The position numbers and the translations under genes were made by a program. A DNA stretch of 64,000 nucleotides from Actinomycetota bacterium (lineage in GTDB: Bacteria; Actinomycetota; Acidimicrobiia; Acidimicrobiales; Poriferisodalaceae). The DNA is taken from contig JABABU010000024.1 of assembly GCA_014238065.1 (NCBI GenBank), forward strand, positions 62,001 through 126,000. Direction: 5' to 3'. Positions 9,363 through 16,673 of this stretch are shown here, piece by piece; positions within the stretch are counted from its first letter, which is position 1, and every line of letters begins with the position of its first letter. Below the pieces are notes generated by a model. It was not told where the DNA came from, searched no databases, and saw nothing but the letters and a program-made list of their open reading frames with translations.

Positions 9363-9698
9363 CGTGAAGCCGTGTTCGACGCCAACCCCACCGACTCTGC
9401 CATCGCCGCTGCTGAGCGGTCGAAAGGGAGCCAAGGACGTCGGCTCGTCGGTCTCGATCGATCGCGGTCAGCTGTCGCTTTCGATCCTGCCCTTCGCGAG
9501 TTCGAACGAAGAACAGAAGACCTCGCTCTGCTCGGTGTCCGTCCAGAGGGCGACGATGGCAGCCCTGCCCTCCTCTTCGGACAGGCTCGACCTGGCGTAA
9601 CATCGCGGTGCCGAACCCTCTGGCCGCGTCGGCCGACGCATCGGTGATCTCATGGCCAACGTCTACAGTTCGCCGAACAGCGAACAGGAGGATGTGAA
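9363..9698 (+). other. 336-bp intergenic region, nothing firm
   Basis: A GTG-started frame at 9372-9647 on the plus strand (about 91 codons) and a 63-codon frame at 9468-9659 on the minus strand are open, but neither shows a recognisable domain or a convincing ribosome site. An AGGAGG ribosome-binding sequence lies close to 9690, just before the Ddn-like gene. Confidence 0.4.
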
Positions 9699-10142
9699 GT
9701 GGCACTCGAAGGTGAATACGGGCCGACGCCTGTTGGGTGGGTCCGTGACCAGGTCGAGCTCTACGAGCGAACGAACGGAGCCGAGGGCAACACGCTCCGC
9801 GAATCCGGCTTGTCGATCATCATTCTTGGCACGCGCGGAAGAACGACGGGCCTGGTGAGGAAGATCCCCCTGATGCGCGTTGAGCACGAAGGGAGCTACG
9901 CCCTCGTGGCTTCGATGGGTGGGGCGCCGAAGAACCCGGTGTGGGTGAGCAACCTCAGAGCGCACCCCGACGAGGTGACCGTCCAGGACGGACCAGCGCC
10001 CTTCGAGGTCGACATCAGGGAGATCGACGGTGACGAAAAGGCTGGATGGTGGGAGCGTTGCGTTGCCGCGTTCCCGCCCTACGCCGAGTACCAGTTGAAG
10101 ACCGAGAGGGAGATCCCGGTCTTCGTTGCTTCGCCGCGCTGA
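9699..10142 (+). CDS. deazaflavin (F420)-dependent nitroreductase family protein, Ddn-like
   Basis: A 147-residue split-beta-barrel protein of the Ddn/DUF385 family that uses the deazaflavin F420. Family motifs are visible: GRTTGLVRKIPLMRVEHEG, VASMGGAPKNPVWVSNLRAHP and the closing PPYAEYQLKTEREIPVF. An AGGAGG Shine-Dalgarno sits just before the start. Its TGA stop overlaps by one base the ATG of the TPP enzyme (TGATG), so the two are co-translated. It implies an F420-producing host, which fits Actinobacteria. The substrate is unknown. Confidence 0.85.
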   Translation: MALEGEYGPTPVGWVRDQVELYERTNGAEGNTLRESGLSIIILGTRGRTTGLVRKIPLMRVEHEGSYALVASMGGAPKNPVWVSNLRAHPDEVTVQDGPAPFEVDIREIDGDEKAGWWERCVAAFPPYAEYQLKTEREIPVFVASPR

Positions 10143-11785
10143 TGTCAATGATCACCTGTGGTGAGGCCACGATGCGTCTCCTCGCCGACTATGGCGTCGA
10201 CACCGTCTTCGGTATTCCTGGGGTGCACACGCTCGACTTCTGTCGGGGTCTGGGCGAAGGGCCGATCCATCACGTTCAGGCCCGTAACGAGCAGGGCGCC
10301 GGGTTCATGGCCGATGGCTACGCCAGAACCACCGGCAAACCAGGCGTAGCGCTCGTCATCAGCGGACCGGGGGTGACGAACGCACTCACGGCGGTCGGGC
10401 AGTCGTATGCCGACTCGATTCCGGTCCTGTTGCTGTCTTCGGAGACCGACAGCTCGACGCACGGCAAGGGTTGGGGTGCCCTGCACGAGATCCCCGATCA
10501 GCGCGCGGTGACCGACCCGCTGACCGCGATGTCGCTACGAGCCAACACGCCTGATGACGTTCCCGAGTTCGTTGCCCAGGCCTTCGGCGTCTTTGCCGGT
10601 CAGCGCCCGAGACCCGTCCACATCTCGGTGCCGGTCGACGTTTTGGCGCTGCCGGTCGAAGAGGGCGCATGGACGGTCCGAGCGCTTCCAGGACGGGCGC
10701 AGCCTCACGCCCACGACGTGGCTGCGGCCGTGACCATGATCGCTTTGGCTGAGCGTCCCCTCGTGATGGTCGGCGGCGGAGCGGTCGAGGCAGCAGAGCC
10801 GATCCGTTCGTTGGTCGACGCGCTGAATGCCCCTGTGGTCGCGAGCAACAGCGGCAAGGGCATCGTCCCGGACGACCATCCCTTGAGCCTGACCGCTTCG
10901 ACGGTTCGGCCAGAGGTCCAGCGATTGATCGGCAAAGCTGATCTCGTGGTCGCCATCGGCACCGAGCTGGCGGAGACCGACAGTTTCGTCGACGAGTTGC
11001 CCATCAACGGTGAGCTGTTGCGGATCGACATCGATCCGCTGAAGATCAACGATCACTATCCGGCTGATCTCGGGATCGTGGCCGATGCTTCGGCCACGGT
11101 TGCAGCCATCGTTAGCTCGGGTGACTTCGCGTCGAACGCACGCAACCGAGGTGATGTCGAAGCCGAGTTACAAGGAATCAGGATCGAGGTCGAGACCAAC
11201 ATGACCGACTCGGAGCGACGACACAGTCGGCTCCTGGCGGCCCTGCTCCATGGTCTTCCTGAGAACACCGTCTACATGGGTGACATCTGCCAGCTCGTCT
11301 ACACCGGCGCATATGCGTTCCCGGTACGAGAGCCGCGGCGCTGGAGCTACCCGGCGGGCTTCTGCACGCTCGGCTGTGGGCTCCCGAATGCGATTGGTGC
11401 TGCTCTTGCGATGCCCGATACACCGATCGTGTGTCTCGTCGGAGATGGCGGTGTGATGTTCACGGTCCAAGAGCTGATAGTTGCCGCCGAGGAGGGTCTC
11501 GGCATTCCGGTCATCATCTGGGACAACAACGGTCTCAAACAGATCCAGGACGACATGCTGGCTCGGGACGTGCCTCTGGTTGGCGTCACGGGCCGCAACC
11601 CCGACTTCGTCGGGCTTTCTGAGGCGCTCGGCTGCGATGCTGTCATCGCCTGCAGCCTCGACCACGTGGTGGCGGAAGCGAACGCCGGATTCGGGAAGGA
11701 CCATCCAACCGTCATCATCGTTCGCGAGTCGGAGGATTGGCTGGTGGCCGACAGAACGACTCCATCGGAGAATGTCACGACTTGA
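10142..11785 (+). CDS. thiamine-diphosphate-dependent decarboxylase, AruI-like (5-guanidino-2-oxopentanoate decarboxylase-like)
   Basis: A 547-residue enzyme of the acetolactate-synthase superfamily. The N-terminal Pyr domain has FGIPGVHTLDFCRGL and the catalytic glutamate in RNEQGAGFMADGYAR. The ALHEIPDQRAV stretch strongly recalls AruI of the arginine transaminase pathway. The C-terminal TPP motif runs from VGDGGVMFTV to DNNG, so cofactor binding should be intact. The usual His before the Glu is Asn here. The ATG at 10142 is favoured by its TGATG overlap with the Ddn-like gene. It could decarboxylate another 2-oxo acid; an aminotransferase lies nearby at 12706-13836. Confidence 0.75.
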   Translation: MSMITCGEATMRLLADYGVDTVFGIPGVHTLDFCRGLGEGPIHHVQARNEQGAGFMADGYARTTGKPGVALVISGPGVTNALTAVGQSYADSIPVLLLSSETDSSTHGKGWGALHEIPDQRAVTDPLTAMSLRANTPDDVPEFVAQAFGVFAGQRPRPVHISVPVDVLALPVEEGAWTVRALPGRAQPHAHDVAAAVTMIALAERPLVMVGGGAVEAAEPIRSLVDALNAPVVASNSGKGIVPDDHPLSLTASTVRPEVQRLIGKADLVVAIGTELAETDSFVDELPINGELLRIDIDPLKINDHYPADLGIVADASATVAAIVSSGDFASNARNRGDVEAELQGIRIEVETNMTDSERRHSRLLAALLHGLPENTVYMGDICQLVYTGAYAFPVREPRRWSYPAGFCTLGCGLPNAIGAALAMPDTPIVCLVGDGGVMFTVQELIVAAEEGLGIPVIIWDNNGLKQIQDDMLARDVPLVGVTGRNPDFVGLSEALGCDAVIACSLDHVVAEANAGFGKDHPTVIIVRESEDWLVADRTTPSENVTT

Positions 11786-11958
11786 TCACACCAAGCGTTG
11801 GCAGCTCTGGGGATCTTCGGTTTGCTCAGGAATACTCCTTGAAGATGGTGTCGGTGACCAGCTCTTCGATCGTCGACATCGACCTCATATGAACGCCGGT
11901 CGAGTGCACATGGAAGACCTTCACGCGGTGGGTGGACGGCTTGTGGAATCCTGTGGTC

Positions 11959-12636
11959 ATGGCTGAAATTGCAGAACTCGACAGGGCATACGCGGCGATC
12001 ATGAAAGAGGTGGTCGAACGGGGCACTGCACCGCATTTCACCGCGCTGGCCAAGATGATCGACGTGGATATCAGCGCGGCCAAGGACATCACGCACGAGT
12101 TGGTGGGGATGACTCCCGGCTGGGTGCATCCGGGAACCGACTATCTGGCCTCGTTCCCGCCGTTCAACCTTCAGCCGACCCACTACGACGTGACGATCGA
12201 CGGGCAAGGGGGATGGTATGCCCAGTGCGGATTCGAGGCGCTGGCCATCCGCTGGTTGGTGCCGGACAAGCATGTGAGGATCGATGCACCGTGTCTCTGC
12301 TGCGGCGAGCCGATTTCAGTCGAGATGCACGGTGACGAGATCGATTCGATCTCGCCGGAGGAAGCTGTCGGATACACCGCTCAAGCCGTTGGAGGTTCTG
12401 CGGAGGACAGACCGTTCAGGTGAAGCACCATGAACCTCTTCCGGTCGGAAGAGCACGCACGCAGCTGGGACGGTTTCGATGTGAGCATGGAGCGGACCTT
12501 GCTCCCGGTGAGTGGTTGGGCCCAGATCTTCAGTAACCCGTTTTTCAGGCAGCGGGGGCGTAGCGACTACATCTCGTGGGCGAGATCCGACGACGGCCAA
12601 GCCGCGTTCGTGTCGCTTCGCGCATCGATGCCGTAG
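11959..12636 (+). CDS. MerB-like (organomercurial lyase family) protein, predicted selenoprotein with Sec at codon 155 (in-frame TGA)
   Basis: Reading through the TGA at 12421-12423 gives one 225-residue protein, close to the 212 residues of MerB. The order is an N-terminal winged-helix-like segment, then WYAQCGFEALAI, where C90 aligns with MerB Cys96 and E93 with Asp99. Next is PCLCCGEPISVEM (C112, C114, C115), and after the TGA comes STMNLFRSEEHARSW, the counterpart of the MerB segment after Cys159. The two halves are in the same frame and are two pieces of one domain. C90 to codon 155 is 65 residues; Cys96 to Cys159 in MerB is 63. The hairpin after the TGA looks like a SECIS. Alternatives are a nonsense mutation or two split genes (a second ATG lies at 12430). 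An earlier ATG at 11932 is possible. Mercury-lyase activity is uncertain. Confidence 0.7.
12421..12453 (+). promoter_or_regulatory. candidate bacterial SECIS element (UGA plus downstream hairpin)
   Basis: After the in-frame TGA (12421-12423), arms CTCTTCC (12436-12442) and GGAAGAG (12447-12453) form a perfect 7-bp stem closed by the tetraloop GGTC (12443-12446). The loop lies 20-23 nt after the TGA. In E. coli fdhF the SelB-recognised apical loop is AGGUCU at nearly the same distance. Loop sequence, position and the catalytic-site placement of the TGA all agree. The bulged U of the E. coli element is not obvious. Confidence 0.65.
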
Positions 12637-12705
12637 AACTCGCTTCGATGTCCTTCGGTGGCGTTGACAGGCATGTCGGGCGTCGTCGCCCGGCTGCGCT
12701 GTGTG

Positions 12706-13836
12706 TCAGTGATTTCCAGCGAGATGACGTTCGGAGATCCGATTCAAGCGTTCGAGGCCGTCGCGCAGGTACGGGTCGGGAAGAGCGGAGCTGAACCGGA
12801 AGTGGTCTTCCATGCCGAAGCAGCTGCCAGGAATGACCAGAACGCCTTCGTCTCGCAGGAGTTCGTCGGCTAGGTCGAGGGAGGTCAGAGGAAGGTCGAA
12901 CTTCACAAAGGACATCGCCGAAGCTTCCGGTGGCACGACGGAGAACACGCCGGGGTGAACGGCAAGTCCTTGGGTCAGTGTGTCGAATCCAGTCCTGATC
13001 AGGCCACGAGCTCGTGCGGTGAGTTTCGGGCGGACATGGGGGGACAAGGCTGCCGTGGCGAGATGCATGTCGATGGTCCCCGCCGAGATGGTCGCGTACT
13101 CGTGCCGTCGCCAGAGCGCTTCGTAGACGTCGTCGGGGGCGACCAGCCAGCCGAGCCGGAGCCCTGGTAACCCATAGGCCTTGCTCGTCGAGTTGACCGC
13201 GATGACCTTCTCGTATTCGCCCCAGAAGCTGGCTGTTTGGTCGTCGGTGTGGTGCTCGGTGCCGGCGTAGACCTCGTCCGACACGATCCAGGCGCCACTG
13301 CGTTCGGCAGCCGCGATGATCGCGGCCCGTTCGTTGCCGGTGAGGATGTGCCCCGTCGGATTGTTGGGGTTCACCAGTGCAATGATCTTCGTGCGTGAAG
13401 TGACGGTCAACTCAAGCGCTTCGAGATCGAGAGCCCAATCATCGTCTTCGACCAGCGGCACCGTGAGGACGTTCACGCCGGCGTTCCTCGCGTTGCCGGG
13501 AAGCTGTTGGTATGTCGGGGTCATCGCTACTACTTCATCGCCTGGCTCGAGCAGAGTCGATGCGATGACGTGGTTCGCTTCCGATGCCCCGACAGTCACG
13601 AGGACGTCACCAGCTTCTGCGCCTGGGTACATTGAAGCGATGTGTGATCGGAGCTCGGGCAGCCCGTTCACCTCCGGATAGTCGAGCAACACACTGCCGA
13701 GGCGGTCCATGTCGACTTCGGCGATGTCGATCAGCTCCGTAAGTGTGAGCGGATGAACGCCGCTCTCCGCGAAGTGGAACTTCGCCGTCTGCTCGCGTTG
13801 GGAGAGGTATCGTTCGACTTGGAAGGGGTGAAACAC
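12706..13836 (-). CDS. PLP-dependent aminotransferase, class I/II
   Basis: A 376-residue fold-type I aminotransferase. Visible are the PLP phosphate-contact region VTVGASEANHV, VNPNNPTGHI, SDEVY with the pyridine-contacting Asp, and the Schiff-base lysine K219 in NSTSKAYGLPGLRLGW. The C-terminal substrate arginine region is FRFSSA. It resembles the aspartate/capreomycidine-synthase-like branch; the amino donor is unknown. It converges with the MerB-like gene. Pairing with the AruI-like decarboxylase in an amino-acid degradation route is possible but they are on opposite strands. Confidence 0.8.
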   Translation of the reverse strand: MFHPFQVERYLSQREQTAKFHFAESGVHPLTLTELIDIAEVDMDRLGSVLLDYPEVNGLPELRSHIASMYPGAEAGDVLVTVGASEANHVIASTLLEPGDEVVAMTPTYQQLPGNARNAGVNVLTVPLVEDDDWALDLEALELTVTSRTKIIALVNPNNPTGHILTGNERAAIIAAAERSGAWIVSDEVYAGTEHHTDDQTASFWGEYEKVIAVNSTSKAYGLPGLRLGWLVAPDDVYEALWRRHEYATISAGTIDMHLATAALSPHVRPKLTARARGLIRTGFDTLTQGLAVHPGVFSVVPPEASAMSFVKFDLPLTSLDLADELLRDEGVLVIPGSCFGMEDHFRFSSALPDPYLRDGLERLNRISERHLAGNH

Positions 13837-13860
13837 CCACCCAGGTTACGCCGAGCGGTG

Positions 13861-15474
13861 TCAGGCGTTCTGCTCTGCTATTTCTTTGGCCCATCCGTAG
13901 TCAGCCTTGCCATTCGGGGCCCGGCGGAAGTCACCGACCAGCAAGATCTGTTTCGGGATCTTGTATCCCGAGATCTTGCCGCGCAGATACGTCCGCAGCT
14001 CGTCCTCCGACGGGTTGGCGGCGGTCGTGCACCCTGCGACCGCGATGATTCGGTTGCCGAAACGTTCGTCGGGAATCCCGATGACATAACAGTCGTCGAT
14101 GTCGGCATGGGTCTTCATCGCCTCTTCGACCTCTTCGGGATAGATTTTCTCGCCGCCAGAGTTGATGCAGTTCGAGCCACGCCCGTGGAGCGTGATGGTG
14201 CCGTCGAGTTCGTGTGTTGCCCAGTCGCCGGTGATGACGTACCAGCCACCGTTGATCTCGCGGAACGCCGCCGCTGTCTTCTGTGCGTCCTTGTAGTAAC
14301 CGCGAGCTGCGGTGTTGCTGCAGAGCAAACCGATCCCGCCCGAGCTACGAGGTATGACGTTGCCGTCTTCGTCGATGATGAGCGTGTCGTCGGCAGGCTG
14401 GAACTTGGCCGTCGAAGCCCCACCGGACTTGTCGGTTGTGACGGCCCCATAGCCACCACCCTCTGTAGACCCGAGCGCGTCGACGAGGACCGCGTTCATG
14501 TGTTCGGTCATGATCTGTTTGATCTCAGCGCTCCACATGGCGCCAGAGGAGATCACCTGTGTGACCGATGAAATGTCAGGAAGCGTCCCGGCTGCAGCCC
14601 GCTCTTCCATGGCTTTGGCGATGGGTCGCGCGAATGCGTCGCCAACGATCACGTGTCGCGTCACGCCTTCTCGTTCTGTGAGCTCGAGCAACTCGTGAGC
14701 GTCGAAGCTTCGACCTTCCAACAGGACGACAGCGCCGCCTACGTGGTGAATCGGCATAACCCCGACCCACATGCCAGTTCCGTGCATGAGCGGGCAGCAC
14801 GGTACGGAGATCATCCTCGCCATGTCATGGATGAACTTGGCGAAAGGTGGAATCATCTGGAGCGAGGTCGGGGTCGGGACTGGGAGGTTCAGGACGTCGA
14901 ACTGGGCGTAGTGCTGCGCGGCGAAGGCGTGGTTCTCGTACATCACTCCCTTCGGCATGCCTGTGGTCCCGCCGGTGTAGAGCATGTACCTGTCCGACGG
15001 ATCGCGGTCTCGCCTCGCCTGCGGCTCGACTGCGACGAAGTGGTCCCAGGAGATCGAGCCCTCGACATGCTCGCCGCCGTCGTCGACCTCGACGAAGGCC
15101 TTGATGTTCGGGAGCTTGTCCATCACTCGTGCTACTCGATCGCCAAGCGAGGAGTGGAACACGAGGACTTCACTGTCGCTGTTGTCGACCAGGTAGACGA
15201 GTTCGTCGTCAAGATAGCGATAGTTCACATTGATCGGACAGCACTCGTGTTTGAAAGAACCGAACTGAGCGATCAGATATTCGGGGCAGTTCCAGAGGTA
15301 CAGCGAGACCTTCGACCCTGCATCGACACCGGCTTTCTCGATGGCTGCCGCGAATCTGGCGGCCGAGGATTCATAGTCCCCCCACTTGATTCGACGGTCA
15401 CCTTGGATGATCGCCTCACTGTTGGGAACAGTGTCGGCGACCAACTCCCATGCGCTCGCGAAATGCAGATCCAC
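13861..15474 (-). CDS. acyl-CoA synthetase (fatty-acyl/steroid-type FadD-like)
   Basis: About 537 residues from the GTG at 15474, which is preceded by an AAGGGGAAGAG ribosome site and starts where homology begins (VDLHFASAWELVADTVPN). A longer ATG reading to 15612 adds a non-conserved arginine-rich stretch. Motifs are the phosphate loop YTGGTTGMPKGVMYENHA, the adenylate motif GSTEGGGYG, GDWATHELDGTITLHGRGSNCINSGGEKIYPEEVE split over the hinge, and a C-terminal NGKADYGWAK where the catalytic lysine should sit. This matches actinobacterial FadD-type ligases used for fatty-acid or sterol side chains. It shares a divergent promoter region with the SDR at 15826. Confidence 0.85.
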   Translation of the reverse strand: MDLHFASAWELVADTVPNSEAIIQGDRRIKWGDYESSAARFAAAIEKAGVDAGSKVSLYLWNCPEYLIAQFGSFKHECCPINVNYRYLDDELVYLVDNSDSEVLVFHSSLGDRVARVMDKLPNIKAFVEVDDGGEHVEGSISWDHFVAVEPQARRDRDPSDRYMLYTGGTTGMPKGVMYENHAFAAQHYAQFDVLNLPVPTPTSLQMIPPFAKFIHDMARMISVPCCPLMHGTGMWVGVMPIHHVGGAVVLLEGRSFDAHELLELTEREGVTRHVIVGDAFARPIAKAMEERAAAGTLPDISSVTQVISSGAMWSAEIKQIMTEHMNAVLVDALGSTEGGGYGAVTTDKSGGASTAKFQPADDTLIIDEDGNVIPRSSGGIGLLCSNTAARGYYKDAQKTAAAFREINGGWYVITGDWATHELDGTITLHGRGSNCINSGGEKIYPEEVEEAMKTHADIDDCYVIGIPDERFGNRIIAVAGCTTAANPSEDELRTYLRGKISGYKIPKQILLVGDFRRAPNGKADYGWAKEIAEQNA

Positions 15475-15825
15475 GCTCTTCCCCTTATCGGAACATCGCG
15501 AGAATGGACTGCCGTCAAGCGCCAGGCAAATCGGTGGCCGCCGAATTTGCCATGGCGAGGGGGTCTGGCCTTCATGACGGACTCGAGGCGACGAGGCGCG
15601 ATGCGCCGTCAAGGGCGTTGTCGATCAGGCGAAGCTTCTGTTTCGAGCCCACGACCGTGATCATGGACGGTGTGGTCAGGTGCCTGTTGTGCTTCCCGAG
15701 GGTCGGTCAGATCAGGGCTTGGGGCATCGGACAGACTGAACATCTGGTCCCGAACGGTGGGCCCGGCCAAGTCGGACCACGGCCTACGCGACGTCTAGTT
15801 TGGCGATCAGCCAAGGGGAGACGAT
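15475..15825. other. 351-bp divergent intergenic region
   Basis: Lies between the minus-strand acyl-CoA synthetase and the plus-strand SDR and must hold both promoters, but I could not place convincing -35/-10 pairs. A small perfect inverted repeat, TTGGC/GCCAA with loop GATCA (15800-15814), directly precedes the AGGGGAG ribosome site of the SDR gene and could fold in its leader. Confidence 0.4.
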
Positions 15826-16587
15826 ATGAACAGGCTTGCAGGCAAGACAGCAGTGATCACAGGCGGGTCGGGAGGCATTGGCCAAGCAGCTGCTCAGTTG
15901 TTCGCGAACGAGGGTGCCAACGTTCTCATCGTCGATCTGAAGCAGACCGATCTCGACCGTGCAACTGCCGAGATCGGTCACGAGCGTGTGTCAGGTTTCG
16001 TCGGCGACGTCACGAGCGCCGATGACAACGCAGCCATGATCGCTGCAGCCATCGAGCGGTACGGCGGAGTGGACATATTGCTGGCCAACGCAGGAATCGA
16101 AGGCGCAATAGTGCCCATCCCCGACTATCCCGACGAGATGTACGACCAGGTCATGGCCGTCAATGTCAAGGGCGTCTGGCTCGGCATCAAGGCCGTCATT
16201 CCCGCCATGCGAGAGAGCGGTGGTGGCAGCATCGTCATCACGTCGAGCGTCGCAGGGCTCAGGGGTACCGGCATCTTGTCTGCCTATTCGACGAGCAAGC
16301 ATGCCGTAGTCGGTCTCAGCCGTTCGGCGGCCAAGGATCTTGCCCCTCACGGAATTCGGGTCAACACGGTGCACCCCTCACCGGTCGAGACGCGCATGAT
16401 GCGCAGCCTTGAGAAGGCCACGTCCGACTCCCCCCAGGATGCTCACGATCGCTTCGCAGCAGCGATCCCGCTGCAGCGCTACGCCGACCCCGAGGACATC
16501 GCCGACCTGATGTTGTTCCTGGCCAGCGATGATGCGAAGTTCATCACCGGCGCGTGCCACGCCATCGACGGCGGCAGCACCGCCTAA
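15826..16587 (+). CDS. short-chain dehydrogenase/reductase (SDR)
   Basis: A 253-residue classical SDR. The cofactor motif is TGGSGGIGQ, the structural motif is NAG (LLANAGIEG), and the catalytic Ser-Tyr-Lys are in TSSVAGLRGTGILSAYSTSKHA. An Asp after the second strand (IVDLKQ) suggests NAD(H) rather than NADP(H). A good ribosome site, AGGGGAG, precedes the ATG. It probably oxidises a hydroxyl group in the lipid/acyl degradation set around it; the exact substrate is unknown. Confidence 0.85.
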   Translation: MNRLAGKTAVITGGSGGIGQAAAQLFANEGANVLIVDLKQTDLDRATAEIGHERVSGFVGDVTSADDNAAMIAAAIERYGGVDILLANAGIEGAIVPIPDYPDEMYDQVMAVNVKGVWLGIKAVIPAMRESGGGSIVITSSVAGLRGTGILSAYSTSKHAVVGLSRSAAKDLAPHGIRVNTVHPSPVETRMMRSLEKATSDSPQDAHDRFAAAIPLQRYADPEDIADLMLFLASDDAKFITGACHAIDGGSTA

Positions 16588-16600
16588 TCGAAGGCTGTCT

Positions 16601-16617
16601 CAAGGGTCAGGCCCTTG
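16601..16617. terminator. short hairpin between convergent genes
   Basis: CAAGGG (16601-16606) and CCCTTG (16612-16617) form a perfect 6-bp stem with a 5-base loop, 14 bases after the SDR stop and between two convergent genes. There is no U-tract, so assignment as a terminator rests on position. Confidence 0.35.
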
Positions 16618-16673
16618 TGGCTGCTACCACCACAATCGTGGGCTCGCTGGTCGGGCGTCCAAAATCGACTCGA

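Noticed and set aside
9372-9647. Possible 91-codon gene in the gap before the Ddn-like gene
   Set aside because: GTG start without a ribosome site and no recognisable pattern; kept only as a note in the gap entry.
12421-12636. Separate 68-residue gene starting at ATG 12430
   Set aside because: The fragment is in frame with the upstream part and is the C-terminal piece of one MerB domain. A selenocysteine read-through explains it better, although a broken gene remains possible.
14653-15660. 335-codon plus-strand ORF opposite the acyl-CoA synthetase
   Set aside because: High-GC shadow frame. The minus strand has clear ANL motifs, and no homology is visible on the plus strand.
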